This document shows positions 26,675 through 36,301 of a stretch of DNA of 64,000 bases, piece after piece (the first letter of the stretch is position 1; the number at the start of each line of letters is the position of its first letter). The position numbers were made by a program, and so were the translations under genes. The stretch comes from Clostridium sp. KNHs214. GTDB taxonomy: Bacteria > Bacillota > Clostridia > Clostridiales > Clostridiaceae. The stretch is from the NCBI RefSeq assembly GCF_000744935.1, contig NZ_JQMW01000009.1, positions 1,054,001 through 1,118,000 of the forward strand. Direction: 5' to 3'. The notes beneath the pieces are model-generated. The model searched no databases and had not been told where the DNA came from. It saw only the letters and a list, made by a program, of their open reading frames with translations.

Positions 26675-28462
26675 TTACTTCGCCTTATTTTTTATATCTA
26701 GTCCTAGTTCCCCTAATTGTTTTTCATCTACTATATTAGGAGCTTCTGTTAATGGACAAAAAGCATTTTGATTTTTTGGGAAAGCTATTACATCTTTTAT
26801 GTTATCTGTTCCTGCTAAGAACATTATAAGTCTATCAAATCCAAAGGCTAATCCACCATGTGGTGGTGGTCCAAATTTGAATGCTTCTAGCAAGAATCCA
26901 AATCTCTCCCAAGCTGCTTCCTGTGTAAATCCTAATACCTCAAACATTTTTTGTTGAAGATCAGTATTATGAATTCTTATACTTCCTCCACCTAACTCTT
27001 CTCCATTTAAAACTAAGTCATAGGCTTTCGCTCTAACTCTGCCTGGGTCTGTATCTAAATAAGTAATATCCTCATCCATCGGCATAGTGAACGGATGGTG
27101 TTCAGCTTGGTATCTTTCTTCTTCTTCATTATATGATAGTAGTGGGAATTCTGTAATCCAAGTAAATTTAAACTCTTTATTGTCTTTTAAAATTTCTAGT
27201 ATTTTTGCAACTTCAAGTCTAAGAGCTCCTAAGGCTTGGAATACCACATTATTTTTAGCATCTCCAACTATTAATATTAAATCTCCTAGTTTTGCATCCA
27301 TAGTGCTTAGTATTCCGTTCATTTCTTCATCAGTTAAAAATTTAGCTATTGGTGATTTTATTTCATTTTCCTTATAAGCTATCCAAGCTAATCCCTTAGC
27401 CTTATAAGTTTTAACAAACTCACCCAGTTTATCTATTTTCTTTCTTCCCATATCTGCAGAGTTTCCTACTTTAATAGCCCTTACACTACCACCTTCAGCA
27501 ATAGCACTTTTAAAAACTACAAATTCAGATTTTGAAACTACAGGAGTCAAATCATGTATTTCCATCCCAAATCTTAAGTCAGGTTTATCACTACCATATT
27601 TCTCCATAGCTTCTCTATACGGCATTCTAGCTATTGGAAGTGCTACATCTACATCTAGAACTTCTTTAAATACCCTTTGTATTAATCTTTCATTAACTTC
27701 CATTACATCCTCTTCTTCTACAAAGGACATTTCTAAATCTATTTGTGTGAATTCTGGCTGTCTATTAGCCCTTAAGTCCTCATCTCTAAAACATTTTGCT
27801 ATTTGATAATACCTATCAAATCCTGAAACCATTAGAAGTTGCTTAAATATTTGTGGAGACTGTGGAAGTGCATAAAACATTCCAGGGTAATTTCTACTTG
27901 GAACTAGGTAATCTCTAGCACCTTCTGGAGTACTCTTAGTGAGTATTGGAGTGTCTACATCCAAAAATCCATTTTCACTTAAAAAGTCTCTAACTATTTT
28001 TCCCGCTTTATTTCTTATATTAAATATTCTTTGCATATCGGGTCTTCTTAAATCTAAATATCTATACTTTAATCTTATATTCTCCGCAGCATCTAAATTT
28101 TCTTTTATATATATAGGAGGTGTTTCTGACTCTGACAATATCTTTATATTCAATCCCTTTAATTCTACAGTTCCAGTTGGAATATTATTATTTGGAGCTT
28201 CTCTCTTAACTAGTTTTCCTGTAATAGAAATACAGTATTCAGGTTTAACTAAATCAGCCTTTTGGAAAGCCTCCTTATTTATTTCTTCTCCAAATACCAC
28301 TTGTAGTATTCCAGTTCTATCCCTTAAATCTACAAATACCAATCCACCTAAATTTCTTTTTCTTTGAACCCATCCCATTACAGTAATATCTTCTCCAATA
28401 TTACTTTCTCTCAGTTCTCCACACATATGTGTTCTCTTTAATCCTTTAAGTGATTCTCCCAT
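26675..28462 (-). CDS. aspS: Aspartyl-tRNA synthetase
   Basis: 595-aa bacterial-type class IIb synthetase. The N-terminal OB fold binds the anticodon (GWVQRKRNLGGLVFVDLRDR). The catalytic core includes PQSPQIFKQLLM, FRDEDLRANRQPEFTQID (motif 2) and GLAFGFDRLIMFL (motif 3), with the bacterial GAD insertion domain in the middle. It follows hisS in the same operon (31-base gap), a common Firmicutes pair. No T-box is seen before it. Confidence 0.98.
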   Translation of the reverse strand: MGESLKGLKRTHMCGELRESNIGEDITVMGWVQRKRNLGGLVFVDLRDRTGILQVVFGEEINKEAFQKADLVKPEYCISITGKLVKREAPNNNIPTGTVELKGLNIKILSESETPPIYIKENLDAAENIRLKYRYLDLRRPDMQRIFNIRNKAGKIVRDFLSENGFLDVDTPILTKSTPEGARDYLVPSRNYPGMFYALPQSPQIFKQLLMVSGFDRYYQIAKCFRDEDLRANRQPEFTQIDLEMSFVEEEDVMEVNERLIQRVFKEVLDVDVALPIARMPYREAMEKYGSDKPDLRFGMEIHDLTPVVSKSEFVVFKSAIAEGGSVRAIKVGNSADMGRKKIDKLGEFVKTYKAKGLAWIAYKENEIKSPIAKFLTDEEMNGILSTMDAKLGDLILIVGDAKNNVVFQALGALRLEVAKILEILKDNKEFKFTWITEFPLLSYNEEEERYQAEHHPFTMPMDEDITYLDTDPGRVRAKAYDLVLNGEELGGGSIRIHNTDLQQKMFEVLGFTQEAAWERFGFLLEAFKFGPPPHGGLAFGFDRLIMFLAGTDNIKDVIAFPKNQNAFCPLTEAPNIVDEKQLGELGLDIKNKAK

Positions 28463-28493
28463 TTTTGATCCTCCCTGTTAATCTTCTGAAGTT

Positions 28494-29744
28494 TTATGCT
28501 TTTATTATTTTTACCATTTCTTCAATACTATCTATATTTACATTTATTTGTTCTCCATCGCTCATTCTCTTTAAGTTTGCTTCTCTATTCTCTAATTCGC
28601 TATCTCCTAATACAATTGTATAAGATGCCTCTACCTTATTTGCATATCTCATTTGAGCCTTTACTTTCTTATTCATGTGATCACAATCACATTTTAATCC
28701 TTTTTTCCTTAACTCATTAGCTAATTTAAAAGCTTCTGTTTTTCCATTTTGCCCCATAGAGCCTATGTACAAATCTATGTAATTCGGCTTTGGTATTTCT
28801 ACCCCATTTTCCTCTAAGGTCATTATAAGCCTTTCTATTCCCATGCCAAATCCCACTGCGGGCATTTCTGGACCGCCAATCTCTTTAATTAAATAATCAT
28901 ATCTTCCACCGCCGCAAACAGTTATATCATTATTTATTATTTCAAATACAGTTTTACTATAATAATCTAATCCCCTTACTATAAAAGGATCTACATTAAA
29001 TTTTATTCCCAATGCACTTAAATACATTTTTAATTGTTCAAAATGGCTTTTACACCCATCACAAACATAATCTATTATAACTGGTGCATCCTTTACTATT
29101 TCCTTACACTTCTTTTCTTTACAATCTAATATTCTCATAGGATTTTTATGGAATCTTGTTTTACAAGTTTCACATAAATGGTTTAAATTATTGCCTAAGT
29201 ATTCCTTTAAGGCCTCATTATACTTCTTTCTACACTCAGAACATCCAATATTGTTAATATTCAACGTTAAATTCTTTATTCCAAATTCTTCATATACCCT
29301 CATAGCTAAGCTTATTACTTCAGCATCCATAGAAGCCTCATTAGAACCAAAAACTTCTATACCTAATTGATGATGCTGCCTTAACCTTCCCTTTTGAACA
29401 TTTTCATATCTAAATACCGGTGTAAAGTAAAATAACTTAGTAGGCTGTGCTTCTGCATATAATCCACTTTCAATAAAAGCTCTAACAGATGGAGCTGTGC
29501 CCTCAGCTTTTAACGTTATACTTCTTCCACCTTTATCATTAAAAGTGTACATTTCCTTTTGAACTACATCAGTAGTTTCCCCTACTCCTCTTTGGAATAA
29601 CTCAGTGTATTCGAATATTGGCGTTCTTATTTCTCTACATCCGCAGGTTGAAGCTATATTTCTAAACTTTTCTTCAATATATTGCCATTTATATGATTCT
29701 GAAGGTAATAAATCTTTAGTACCTTTAGGTGCTTGAATAATCAT
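28494..29744 (-). CDS. hisS: Histidyl-tRNA synthetase
   Basis: 416 aa. Starts [13 protein letters not shown], typical of HisRS; motif 2 is [21 protein letters not shown] with the histidine-specific REF region, and histidine A-box motifs ([18 protein letters not shown]) are present. The C-terminal alpha/beta anticodon-binding domain is complete. An insertion in the middle carries three cysteine pairs ([23 protein letters not shown]), a probable zinc-binding insert. Located between hemZ and aspS on the same strand. Confidence 0.97.
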   Translation of the reverse strand: MIIQAPKGTKDLLPSESYKWQYIEEKFRNIASTCGCREIRTPIFEYTELFQRGVGETTDVVQKEMYTFNDKGGRSITLKAEGTAPSVRAFIESGLYAEAQPTKLFYFTPVFRYENVQKGRLRQHHQLGIEVFGSNEASMDAEVISLAMRVYEEFGIKNLTLNINNIGCSECRKKYNEALKEYLGNNLNHLCETCKTRFHKNPMRILDCKEKKCKEIVKDAPVIIDYVCDGCKSHFEQLKMYLSALGIKFNVDPFIVRGLDYYSKTVFEIINNDITVCGGGRYDYLIKEIGGPEMPAVGFGMGIERLIMTLEENGVEIPKPNYIDLYIGSMGQNGKTEAFKLANELRKKGLKCDCDHMNKKVKAQMRYANKVEASYTIVLGDSELENREANLKRMSDGEQINVNIDSIEEMVKIIKA

Positions 29745-29755
29745 ACTCTTCCTCC

Positions 29756-31177
29756 TTAATATAATGTTTCCAATAATTTTTTCTTACTAGAAGTCTTTTC
29801 ATTTAGTCGCTCTATATACTCTCTCACATCTTTTATATTAGCAAACCTCTCCAATCGGTTTTCTTCTAAAAATACAATTTTTGATACAGCATCTGCTCCT
29901 AATGCTATTATAGTTTGCTTTTCCTCTATCATCTGTATATTATAAATACATTCCTTGCCTTCTAATGCGTATCCTATGTTTTCCATATTGCCTACCATAT
30001 TTTTTTGTCTATACATGTAGTATGGTCTCATGGATAAAATATTAGACAATTTAACAGTTTCTTGAAACATTTTATTTAATTCTTCTTGATCAGCTATTTC
30101 ATAACTTTCTTTATTTACTATATTCTCATGAAGTCTTGACCCTCTTTTTACAGACAATCCATGTACTGTAAAACTATCGGGTTCTAGTTTTTTTATTTCA
30201 CTGCAAGTGTTTATTACATCTTTTAGCTTTTCACCAGGTAGCCCAACAATAATATCCATATTAATATTATTGAATCCAATTTCCCTAGCCATATTAAATT
30301 TCTCCACCACATTCATTGATGAATGATTTCTTCCTATAAGTTTTAAGGTATTATCACTCATGGTTTGAGGATTTATACTTATTCTACTTACACCGTATTT
30401 CTTCATAGTTCTTAATTTATTATTGGTTATGCTATCCGGCCTGCCACACTCCACAGTAAATTCTTGCACATTAAACTCATGCATAAAGTATTTATGCATA
30501 TGCTCCATTACAATTTCAAACTGCTGATCATTTACTGCTGTAGGTGTACCTCCTCCAAAGTAAAGGCACTGTATATTTAACCCTTTATTTCTTATAAATT
30601 CACTCATTTGTCCCATTTCTATAATTAGCGCTTCTATATAATTTTCTACCAAATGCCCACAACCCTTTACAGAATTAGACGCAAAGGAACAGTAAAGGCA
30701 TCTGGTAGGACAAAATGGCATTCCTATATAAACACTTATATTATCCTTATCTTTATTAATAAACGATTCTTCTTTCTTGCCTATATCTATGCATAACTTA
30801 ACCTTATCTTCCCTAGTACAATACTTATGTTTAAAAAATTCTACTATTTCCTTTTCATTTTTACCTTTATCTAAAAGTCCTATTGCTATTTTAGATGGCC
30901 TTATACCTGTTAAAGTACCCCAGGGCATAATTTTTCCTGTACACCTGGTTAAAAAAATAAATATAGATTTCTTAACAAAATCCTTATACTCTAAATCCAT
31001 TGCAAAAATAAACTTTTCACTAAATTGCCCATAATAACATTCTACTTCATTTTGCGAAATATTTATACACATATCCCAATGTTCTTCTACAAATTCTATA
31101 TTTTCACACTGATAAAATATATTAATTATTCCATATACATGATATCTATAATCAATATTATTTAATTTTACTTTCAA
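29756..31177 (-). CDS. hemZ: Radical SAM coproporphyrinogen III oxidase-like protein HemZ
   Basis: 473 aa. The radical SAM motif is [16 protein letters not shown] (CxxxCxxC) near residue 165, with a GGTPTA motif following. A N-terminal region of about 155 residues precedes it, the arrangement of Bacillus HemZ. HemZ relatives are annotated as oxygen-independent coproporphyrinogen dehydrogenases, but many clostridial copies lack direct tests, so the substrate is inferred. It sits between the MBL-fold gene and hisS. Confidence 0.9.
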   Translation of the reverse strand: MKVKLNNIDYRYHVYGIINIFYQCENIEFVEEHWDMCINISQNEVECYYGQFSEKFIFAMDLEYKDFVKKSIFIFLTRCTGKIMPWGTLTGIRPSKIAIGLLDKGKNEKEIVEFFKHKYCTREDKVKLCIDIGKKEESFINKDKDNISVYIGMPFCPTRCLYCSFASNSVKGCGHLVENYIEALIIEMGQMSEFIRNKGLNIQCLYFGGGTPTAVNDQQFEIVMEHMHKYFMHEFNVQEFTVECGRPDSITNNKLRTMKKYGVSRISINPQTMSDNTLKLIGRNHSSMNVVEKFNMAREIGFNNINMDIIVGLPGEKLKDVINTCSEIKKLEPDSFTVHGLSVKRGSRLHENIVNKESYEIADQEELNKMFQETVKLSNILSMRPYYMYRQKNMVGNMENIGYALEGKECIYNIQMIEEKQTIIALGADAVSKIVFLEENRLERFANIKDVREYIERLNEKTSSKKKLLETLY

Positions 31178-31192
31178 TTTTCAAAACTCCCT

Positions 31193-31795
31193 TTATTTAA
31201 AAAATGGGTTATTCTTTTTTTCATATCCTATAGATGTTCCCATACTGTGTCCTGGATATACATTTGTACTATCTGAAAGCATAAATAATTTAGCTCTTAT
31301 ACTATTTATAAGTGCATTGTAATCTCCCCCTGGAAGATCCGTTCTACCTATAGACATAGCAAATAATGAGTCTCCTGTAAATACTGAATCTTCTATTAAG
31401 AAACTCATACCTCCCGGTGTATGTCCTGGAGTTTCTAAGCATTTAATTTTACAGTTCCCGAATTGCAACACATCGCCATCACTTATATTCATATCTGCTT
31501 TGCCACTTCTAAGCATTCCAAACATATATTCATTATTTCTCATTAATATGTCATCTCGTTCATTAATACATACAGGAGCTTTTACTAAATCTTTTAATTC
31601 ATCTACTCCATCAGTATGGTCCCTATGCCCATGAGTTAATAATATATATTTAACATCTAGTCCCTTAGACTGTATAAATGGATATATATCATCCACATCT
31701 CCTCCTGGGTCTAGAACTACCGCTTCATTAGTTTCGTCCCATATAACATAACAATTTGCAGCATAAATTCCTGCTACTATTCTCTTTATTTCCAT
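31193..31795 (-). CDS. Metallo-beta-lactamase-fold hydrolase (glyoxalase II-like)
   Basis: 200 aa, single domain. The metal-binding motif is LLTHGHRDHTDG (HxHxDH), with further ligands in ETPGHTPGGM and VFTGDSLF, and the final His in YPGHSMGTSIG. This layout matches YcbL/GloB-type hydrolases; thioester substrate unknown. The ATG at 31795 has AAGGAG at 10 bases; a GTG three codons upstream overlaps that site. Neighbours dtd and relA are the usual Firmicutes context. Confidence 0.93.
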   Translation of the reverse strand: MEIKRIVAGIYAANCYVIWDETNEAVVLDPGGDVDDIYPFIQSKGLDVKYILLTHGHRDHTDGVDELKDLVKAPVCINERDDILMRNNEYMFGMLRSGKADMNISDGDVLQFGNCKIKCLETPGHTPGGMSFLIEDSVFTGDSLFAMSIGRTDLPGGDYNALINSIRAKLFMLSDSTNVYPGHSMGTSIGYEKKNNPFFK

Positions 31796-31809
31796 GTATC
31801 TCACTCCTT

Positions 31810-32259
31810 TTAAAAGTTCTTTTTACTATCTATAAGTAGTGTTACAGGTCCATCATTTTCTATACTTACTTTCATATCTGCCCCAAAGATGCCGCATTGA
31901 ACATTTTCTACTTCTGCTTTACATAACTTTATAAACTTTTTATAAAAGGTTTCTGCTTCATCTCCAGAAAGAGCCTCCATAAAATTTGGTCTTCTTCCCT
32001 TTCTACAATCACCTAACAAAGTAAATTGGGAAACTATAATAAGTTCCCCATTCACATCAAGAAGTGACTTATTCATTTTTCCATTTTCGTCTTCAAATAT
32101 TCTTAAATTTAATATTTTATCTTTTAAATATATTAAGTCTTCTAAAGCATCCCCTTTTTCAATTCCCAGTAGTACATTTAAACCACTTCCTATCGAACCT
32201 ACTATTTTGCCTTCCACTTCCACTGAAGAAGACTGTACTCTCTGAACCACCGCTCTCAC
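31810..32259 (-). CDS. dtd: D-aminoacyl-tRNA deacylase
   Basis: DTD hydrolyses D-amino acids (and glycine) mischarged on tRNA. The product is 149 aa, exactly the family size, when started at the GTG at 32259, which gives the usual MRAVVQRV N-terminus and has GGAG 8 bases upstream. The SQFTL motif and the cross-subunit GP motif ([10 protein letters not shown]) are both present. It follows relA closely, a conserved pair. Confidence 0.95.
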   Translation of the reverse strand: MRAVVQRVQSSSVEVEGKIVGSIGSGLNVLLGIEKGDALEDLIYLKDKILNLRIFEDENGKMNKSLLDVNGELIIVSQFTLLGDCRKGRRPNFMEALSGDEAETFYKKFIKLCKAEVENVQCGIFGADMKVSIENDGPVTLLIDSKKNF

Positions 32260-32288
32260 TAAAATCACTCCTTAAAATATGCGTTTTG

Positions 32289-34481
32289 CTATTTTTTAAC
32301 CCTATATACTTCTGTTACACCTTTGAACTTTCTTATGTTTTTCATTAAGTTATCTAATTGTTCTCTACTTGTGATTTTTAATTTTACATTTATAACCGCT
32401 GTTCCTATTTTTGAGGTTTTAGCGTTTACAGCATATAAATTCAAACCGCTCTTTACAACCCCCTCCATTACCTCAGAAAGAAGTCCAGGTTTATCATCGC
32501 CTTTAATCTGTATTTCTGCTATATAGTAAGCTCCCTCCGAAGTACCCCAACTTACAGAAAGAATTTTTTCTGGTTCATTTTGAACAAGGTCAATTAGATT
32601 TTTACAATCTTTTCTATGTACAGATACCCCTCTTCCTTTAGTTATATACCCTATTATTTCATCTCCAGGTACAGGATTGCAGCATTTTGCAAATCTTACC
32701 AGCAAGTTTTTCATCCCTTTTACCACTACTCCGGGATATTTATTTTCTCTTTGCTTGTTACTTTCCTTATTATTAGTATATTTACTTATTTCTTTTTCTT
32801 CATCTTCTAAAGTAACAATATTATTTTTTTCTTCACTATTATAGTAATCGACCAGTTTAGATACTACTACAGAAGGTATGGTTGCTCCCGCTCCCACTGA
32901 AGCGTACAAATCCTCTTCTGCCTTCATGTGGTATTTTAATAATAGTTTTTCTATAACCTTACCTTTGGCATACTCCTTAAAATTAAATCCCTGCCTCTTT
33001 GCTTCTTTTTCTAGTAATTCCTTACCTTTTATAATATTTTCTTCTCTTTTAGCTTTTCTAAACCAAGCTCTTATTTTACTCTTAGCTTGGTTACTTTTTG
33101 TCATATTAATCCAGTGTATATTGGGTCCCTTCGGTGTAGGAGATGTTAAAACTTCTATTATCTCCCCAGTACTCAAATGATAGTCTAAAGGTACCATCTT
33201 GCCATTTACCTTTGCTCCTATACATCTATGTCCTATATCCGTATGAATTTTATAAGCAAAATCTATTGGCGTAGATTCATAAGGTAAACTTATAACTGCT
33301 CCTTTAGGAGTAAAAACAAATACTTCGTCTGAAAATAAATCTATTTTAAACCTCTCCATAAATTCTTCTGCATCAGAGGTCTCATCTTGCCACTCAAGAA
33401 TTTCTCTAAGCCACGATAATTTAGAATCTAAATCTTCTTGATGTGCTGAAAGGTCACCTTCTTTATATTTCCAGTGTGCAGCAATACCATATTCTGCAGT
33501 TCGATGCATTTCATATGTACGTATTTGTATTTCAAATGGTTTGCCTTGAGGACCAATGACAGTAGTATGTAACGACTGATACATGTTCGGCTTAGGCATA
33601 GCTATATAATCCTTGAATCTACCTGGCATAGGCTTATACATAGTATGAACAATACCTAAAGTAGCATAGCAATCTCTCACATTATTCACAAGAACTCTTA
33701 TAGCTGTCAAATCGAAAATTTGATCTATGGTCTTATTCTTCTTAATCATTTTTCTATATATACTATAAAAGTGTTTTGGTCTTCCTTCTATTTCAGATTG
33801 TATTCCTGAATCCTCAAGTTTGTCATAAAGTTCTTCTGTTATTTTTTCTATATATTCTTCTCTCTCAGCTCTTTTTTCCGATATTTTTCTTACTAAGCTA
33901 TAGTATTCATTTGGATTTATATATCTGAAAGATAAATCCTCTAATTCCCATTTTATTTTAGACATTCCCAGCCTATGTGCTAATGGAGCATAAATATCTA
34001 AAGTCTCCTTTGCCTTTTGTTTCTGTTTTTCAATTGGCATATATTTTAATGTTCTCATGTTATGAAGTCTATCTGCAAGTTTTATCAAAATAACTCTTAT
34101 ATCTTTTGCCATAGCTAAAAGCATTTTACGAACATTATCGGCTTGTTGTTCCTCTTTTGTCTTATATGTAATCTTACCAAGTTTAGTTACACCCTCTACC
34201 AATCTAGCTACTTCTTCACTAAATTCCTTGGTAACAAATTCATAATCATACTGAGTATCTTCTATTACATCGTGAAGTAATCCAGCTACTATCGTACTCG
34301 TATCAAGTCCCATATCCGCCAAAATGCAAGCCACTTCTACAGGATGAATTATATATGGTTCTCCTGATTCTCTTCTCTGTTCACTATGGGCGTTATATGC
34401 AAAATTATACGCTTTAACTATATATTCTTTATTTACGTGAGTGCAATTTTCGTCTATTTTTCTCATTAACTTCTCAAGCAT
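32289..34481 (-). CDS. relA: Bifunctional (p)ppGpp synthetase/hydrolase RelA/SpoT (Rel)
   Basis: 730-aa long Rel enzyme. The hydrolase domain has the HD motif in AGLLHDVIEDT (about residues 66-76). The synthetase domain contains EGRPKHFYSIYRKM and YQSLHTTVIGP. TGS (VFTPKGAVISLPYESTPIDFAY), zinc finger (AKCCNPVPGDEIIGY) and C-terminal ACT domains follow. It controls the stringent response. Within the conserved locus apt-relA-dtd. Confidence 0.97.
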   Translation of the reverse strand: MLEKLMRKIDENCTHVNKEYIVKAYNFAYNAHSEQRRESGEPYIIHPVEVACILADMGLDTSTIVAGLLHDVIEDTQYDYEFVTKEFSEEVARLVEGVTKLGKITYKTKEEQQADNVRKMLLAMAKDIRVILIKLADRLHNMRTLKYMPIEKQKQKAKETLDIYAPLAHRLGMSKIKWELEDLSFRYINPNEYYSLVRKISEKRAEREEYIEKITEELYDKLEDSGIQSEIEGRPKHFYSIYRKMIKKNKTIDQIFDLTAIRVLVNNVRDCYATLGIVHTMYKPMPGRFKDYIAMPKPNMYQSLHTTVIGPQGKPFEIQIRTYEMHRTAEYGIAAHWKYKEGDLSAHQEDLDSKLSWLREILEWQDETSDAEEFMERFKIDLFSDEVFVFTPKGAVISLPYESTPIDFAYKIHTDIGHRCIGAKVNGKMVPLDYHLSTGEIIEVLTSPTPKGPNIHWINMTKSNQAKSKIRAWFRKAKREENIIKGKELLEKEAKRQGFNFKEYAKGKVIEKLLLKYHMKAEEDLYASVGAGATIPSVVVSKLVDYYNSEEKNNIVTLEDEEKEISKYTNNKESNKQRENKYPGVVVKGMKNLLVRFAKCCNPVPGDEIIGYITKGRGVSVHRKDCKNLIDLVQNEPEKILSVSWGTSEGAYYIAEIQIKGDDKPGLLSEVMEGVVKSGLNLYAVNAKTSKIGTAVINVKLKITSREQLDNLMKNIRKFKGVTEVYRVKK

Positions 34482-34505
34482 TTGGATTACTCTCCTAAAA
34501 TCAAA

Positions 34506-34523
34506 GGCTGGTCGAAGCCAGCC
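34506..34523 (-). terminator. Weak hairpin between apt and relA
   Basis: GGCTGG/CCAGCC with a 6-base loop, followed on the minus strand by TTTGATTTT. The T run is poor, so it may attenuate rather than stop transcription from apt into relA. Confidence 0.45.
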
Positions 34524-34583
34524 AGTTAATTATTTATTAATATTATATAATATTATAAAGAATTTTTCAATTTAAAATTCTAT

Positions 34584-35102
34584 CTATATATCGTACTTTA
34601 CTAAGGACATTACAGGGTAGTTCTCAAGTTTTTCTTTACCTTTTAAATCTGTAAGCTCAATTACAAATCCCACTGCTGCCACAGTACCACCTGCTTTTTC
34701 TACCAATTTGGCAACAGAATTTATTGTTCCACCAGTAGCTAATAAATCATCTATTATTGCAACTCTTTGTCCTTGTTTTATAGAATCAAGATGTATTTCT
34801 AATTCATCACTTCCATATTCTAAATCATATTTTGAACTTAGTGTTTTAAATGGAAGCTTGCCCTTTTTTCTAACAGGCACAAATCCAATTTCAAGAGCAT
34901 AAGCAACTGGTACTCCAAACAAAAATCCCCTAGCTTCAGGTCCAACGATGATATCTATATCCTTATCCTTAAGATAATCTACAAATTTGTCTATAGTATA
35001 TTTTAAAGCTTCTCCATCTTGTAGTAATGTTGTGATATCCTTAAAACTAATTCCTTCTTTAGGAAAGTTTTCTATTACTCTTATTTTTTCCTTTAACTCC
35101 AT
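34584..35102 (-). CDS. apt: Adenine phosphoribosyltransferase
   Basis: 172 aa, normal length. The PRPP-binding loop reads [16 protein letters not shown]; the hood motif [17 protein letters not shown] and the KKGKLPFKT flexible loop are typical of APRT. It salvages adenine to AMP. Lies between the degenerate recJ-like gene and relA, as in other Firmicutes. Confidence 0.97.
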   Translation of the reverse strand: MELKEKIRVIENFPKEGISFKDITTLLQDGEALKYTIDKFVDYLKDKDIDIIVGPEARGFLFGVPVAYALEIGFVPVRKKGKLPFKTLSSKYDLEYGSDELEIHLDSIKQGQRVAIIDDLLATGGTINSVAKLVEKAGGTVAAVGFVIELTDLKGKEKLENYPVMSLVKYDI

Positions 35103-35188
35103 TTATACTTCCTCCTAATACGTGGAACTTCACATGAACAAATTTAAAATCATTATATTTTCATGCACATACTATTATATATTAAAAA

Positions 35189-36088
35189 TTAAAATAATTG
35201 CAAGTCTTTACTAAAAGTTCTAAGCTTATGTATTTCATTTTTATATTCAATACAAGACTCATCTACGTTTTCTACCTGTCTTTTTAAGTACTTAGCTATT
35301 TGTTCAGCTCTATAACTATTGGAGGTGGTGAAAAGTTCCACTACTATTCTTGCATTATCCATTTTGCCTACTGGATTTACTGTAGGTATGGCGGTAGTAA
35401 CTAATTTGTATATTGTATTTATATCTATCTTAAATATTTTATGTACTTTCATTAAAGCTTTTAATCCATAATTATTTGTAACTTTTAACCTCTTTATTCC
35501 CTCTATAATAAAATCTTTATTTTCACCTGCTATTGCTACATCCCTGGAAACTGTGCCCAACATCACTAAATCCATATATTTATGTACGCAATTTATTTTA
35601 TAATAATTAGCTATTTCTTTAGCTAGTTTAAAAGCAACGCCTACAGCTGTACTGTTATATTCCTCGTATTGTGTGTAATTCAAAACATATGTGTTTGGAA
35701 TTATACCACTTGCTTTCTTAAAATCTGTTATTATAACGTCTATTCCCATTTTTTTACAGTATTCTACCTCATCATAACTATTAATTCCGCAACCTACAGT
35801 TATCATGAGAGTAGCTCCAAGAAGCTTTATATGACTATCTACTATGCTTCTATCTATTTCATAGTCATCGTCTATTTCGCTTGGTATATAATATTCTACA
35901 TCTGCATTTAAGTATCTAAGAATTAAAATCAACAAGGATACCCCTGTGACACAATCCAAGTCATAGTGTCCATAAATTATTATTTTTTCTCTATTATTTA
36001 CAGCACTAGAAATTCTACTTAACGCACATTTAATTTCTCTATCAATATGTATATTATGAATTTTAATATTATCACTGACTTTATTCAT
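35189..36088 (-). CDS. Degenerate RecJ-like DHH-family protein
   Basis: 299 aa, against about 560 or more for RecJ. It covers the DHH N-terminal domain only and lacks the DHHA1 and OB parts. Alignment by eye: motif I YDLDCVT keeps Asp43 and Asp45; motif III reads ITVGCGI where RecJ has ITVDCGI (Asp replaced by Gly99); the DHH motif reads TDFKK (Asp122-Phe-Lys). Three metal ligands are thus lost, so nuclease activity is unlikely. The later DLVMLGTV and VGVAFKLAKE segments are kept. Position between secDF and apt is the normal recJ locus. Confidence 0.85.
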   Translation of the reverse strand: MNKVSDNIKIHNIHIDREIKCALSRISSAVNNREKIIIYGHYDLDCVTGVSLLILILRYLNADVEYYIPSEIDDDYEIDRSIVDSHIKLLGATLMITVGCGINSYDEVEYCKKMGIDVIITDFKKASGIIPNTYVLNYTQYEEYNSTAVGVAFKLAKEIANYYKINCVHKYMDLVMLGTVSRDVAIAGENKDFIIEGIKRLKVTNNYGLKALMKVHKIFKIDINTIYKLVTTAIPTVNPVGKMDNARIVVELFTTSNSYRAEQIAKYLKRQVENVDESCIEYKNEIHKLRTFSKDLQLF

Positions 36089-36258
36089 ACTAGTTCCTCC
36101 AACTCTATAGAAAACAAGTATATTATAAATTATATTAGTGCTTTTGACAAATACATTTTTATATGATTATGTGGAACTAATAGTATACTAGTAAAAATAA
36201 ACTATTTGTACTACTTAATTCTATATTTATTCTATATATACGCTATTCACCAAAATAA

Positions 36259-36283
36259 GGATTCCAGATAAAATCTGGAATCC
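36259..36283 (-). terminator. Terminator of the secDF operon
   Basis: A perfect 11-bp stem GGATTCCAGAT / ATCTGGAATCC with a 3-base loop, followed on the minus strand by TTATTTTGG, 19 bases after the secDF stop. Confidence 0.85.
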
Positions 36284-36301
36284 ACTTTAATTACTAATTC
36301 C

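Noticed and set aside
26675-29744. T-box leader for hisS-aspS
   Set aside because: No GGTGGTACCGCG-type core was found upstream of hisS or aspS, unlike the clear one before alaS.
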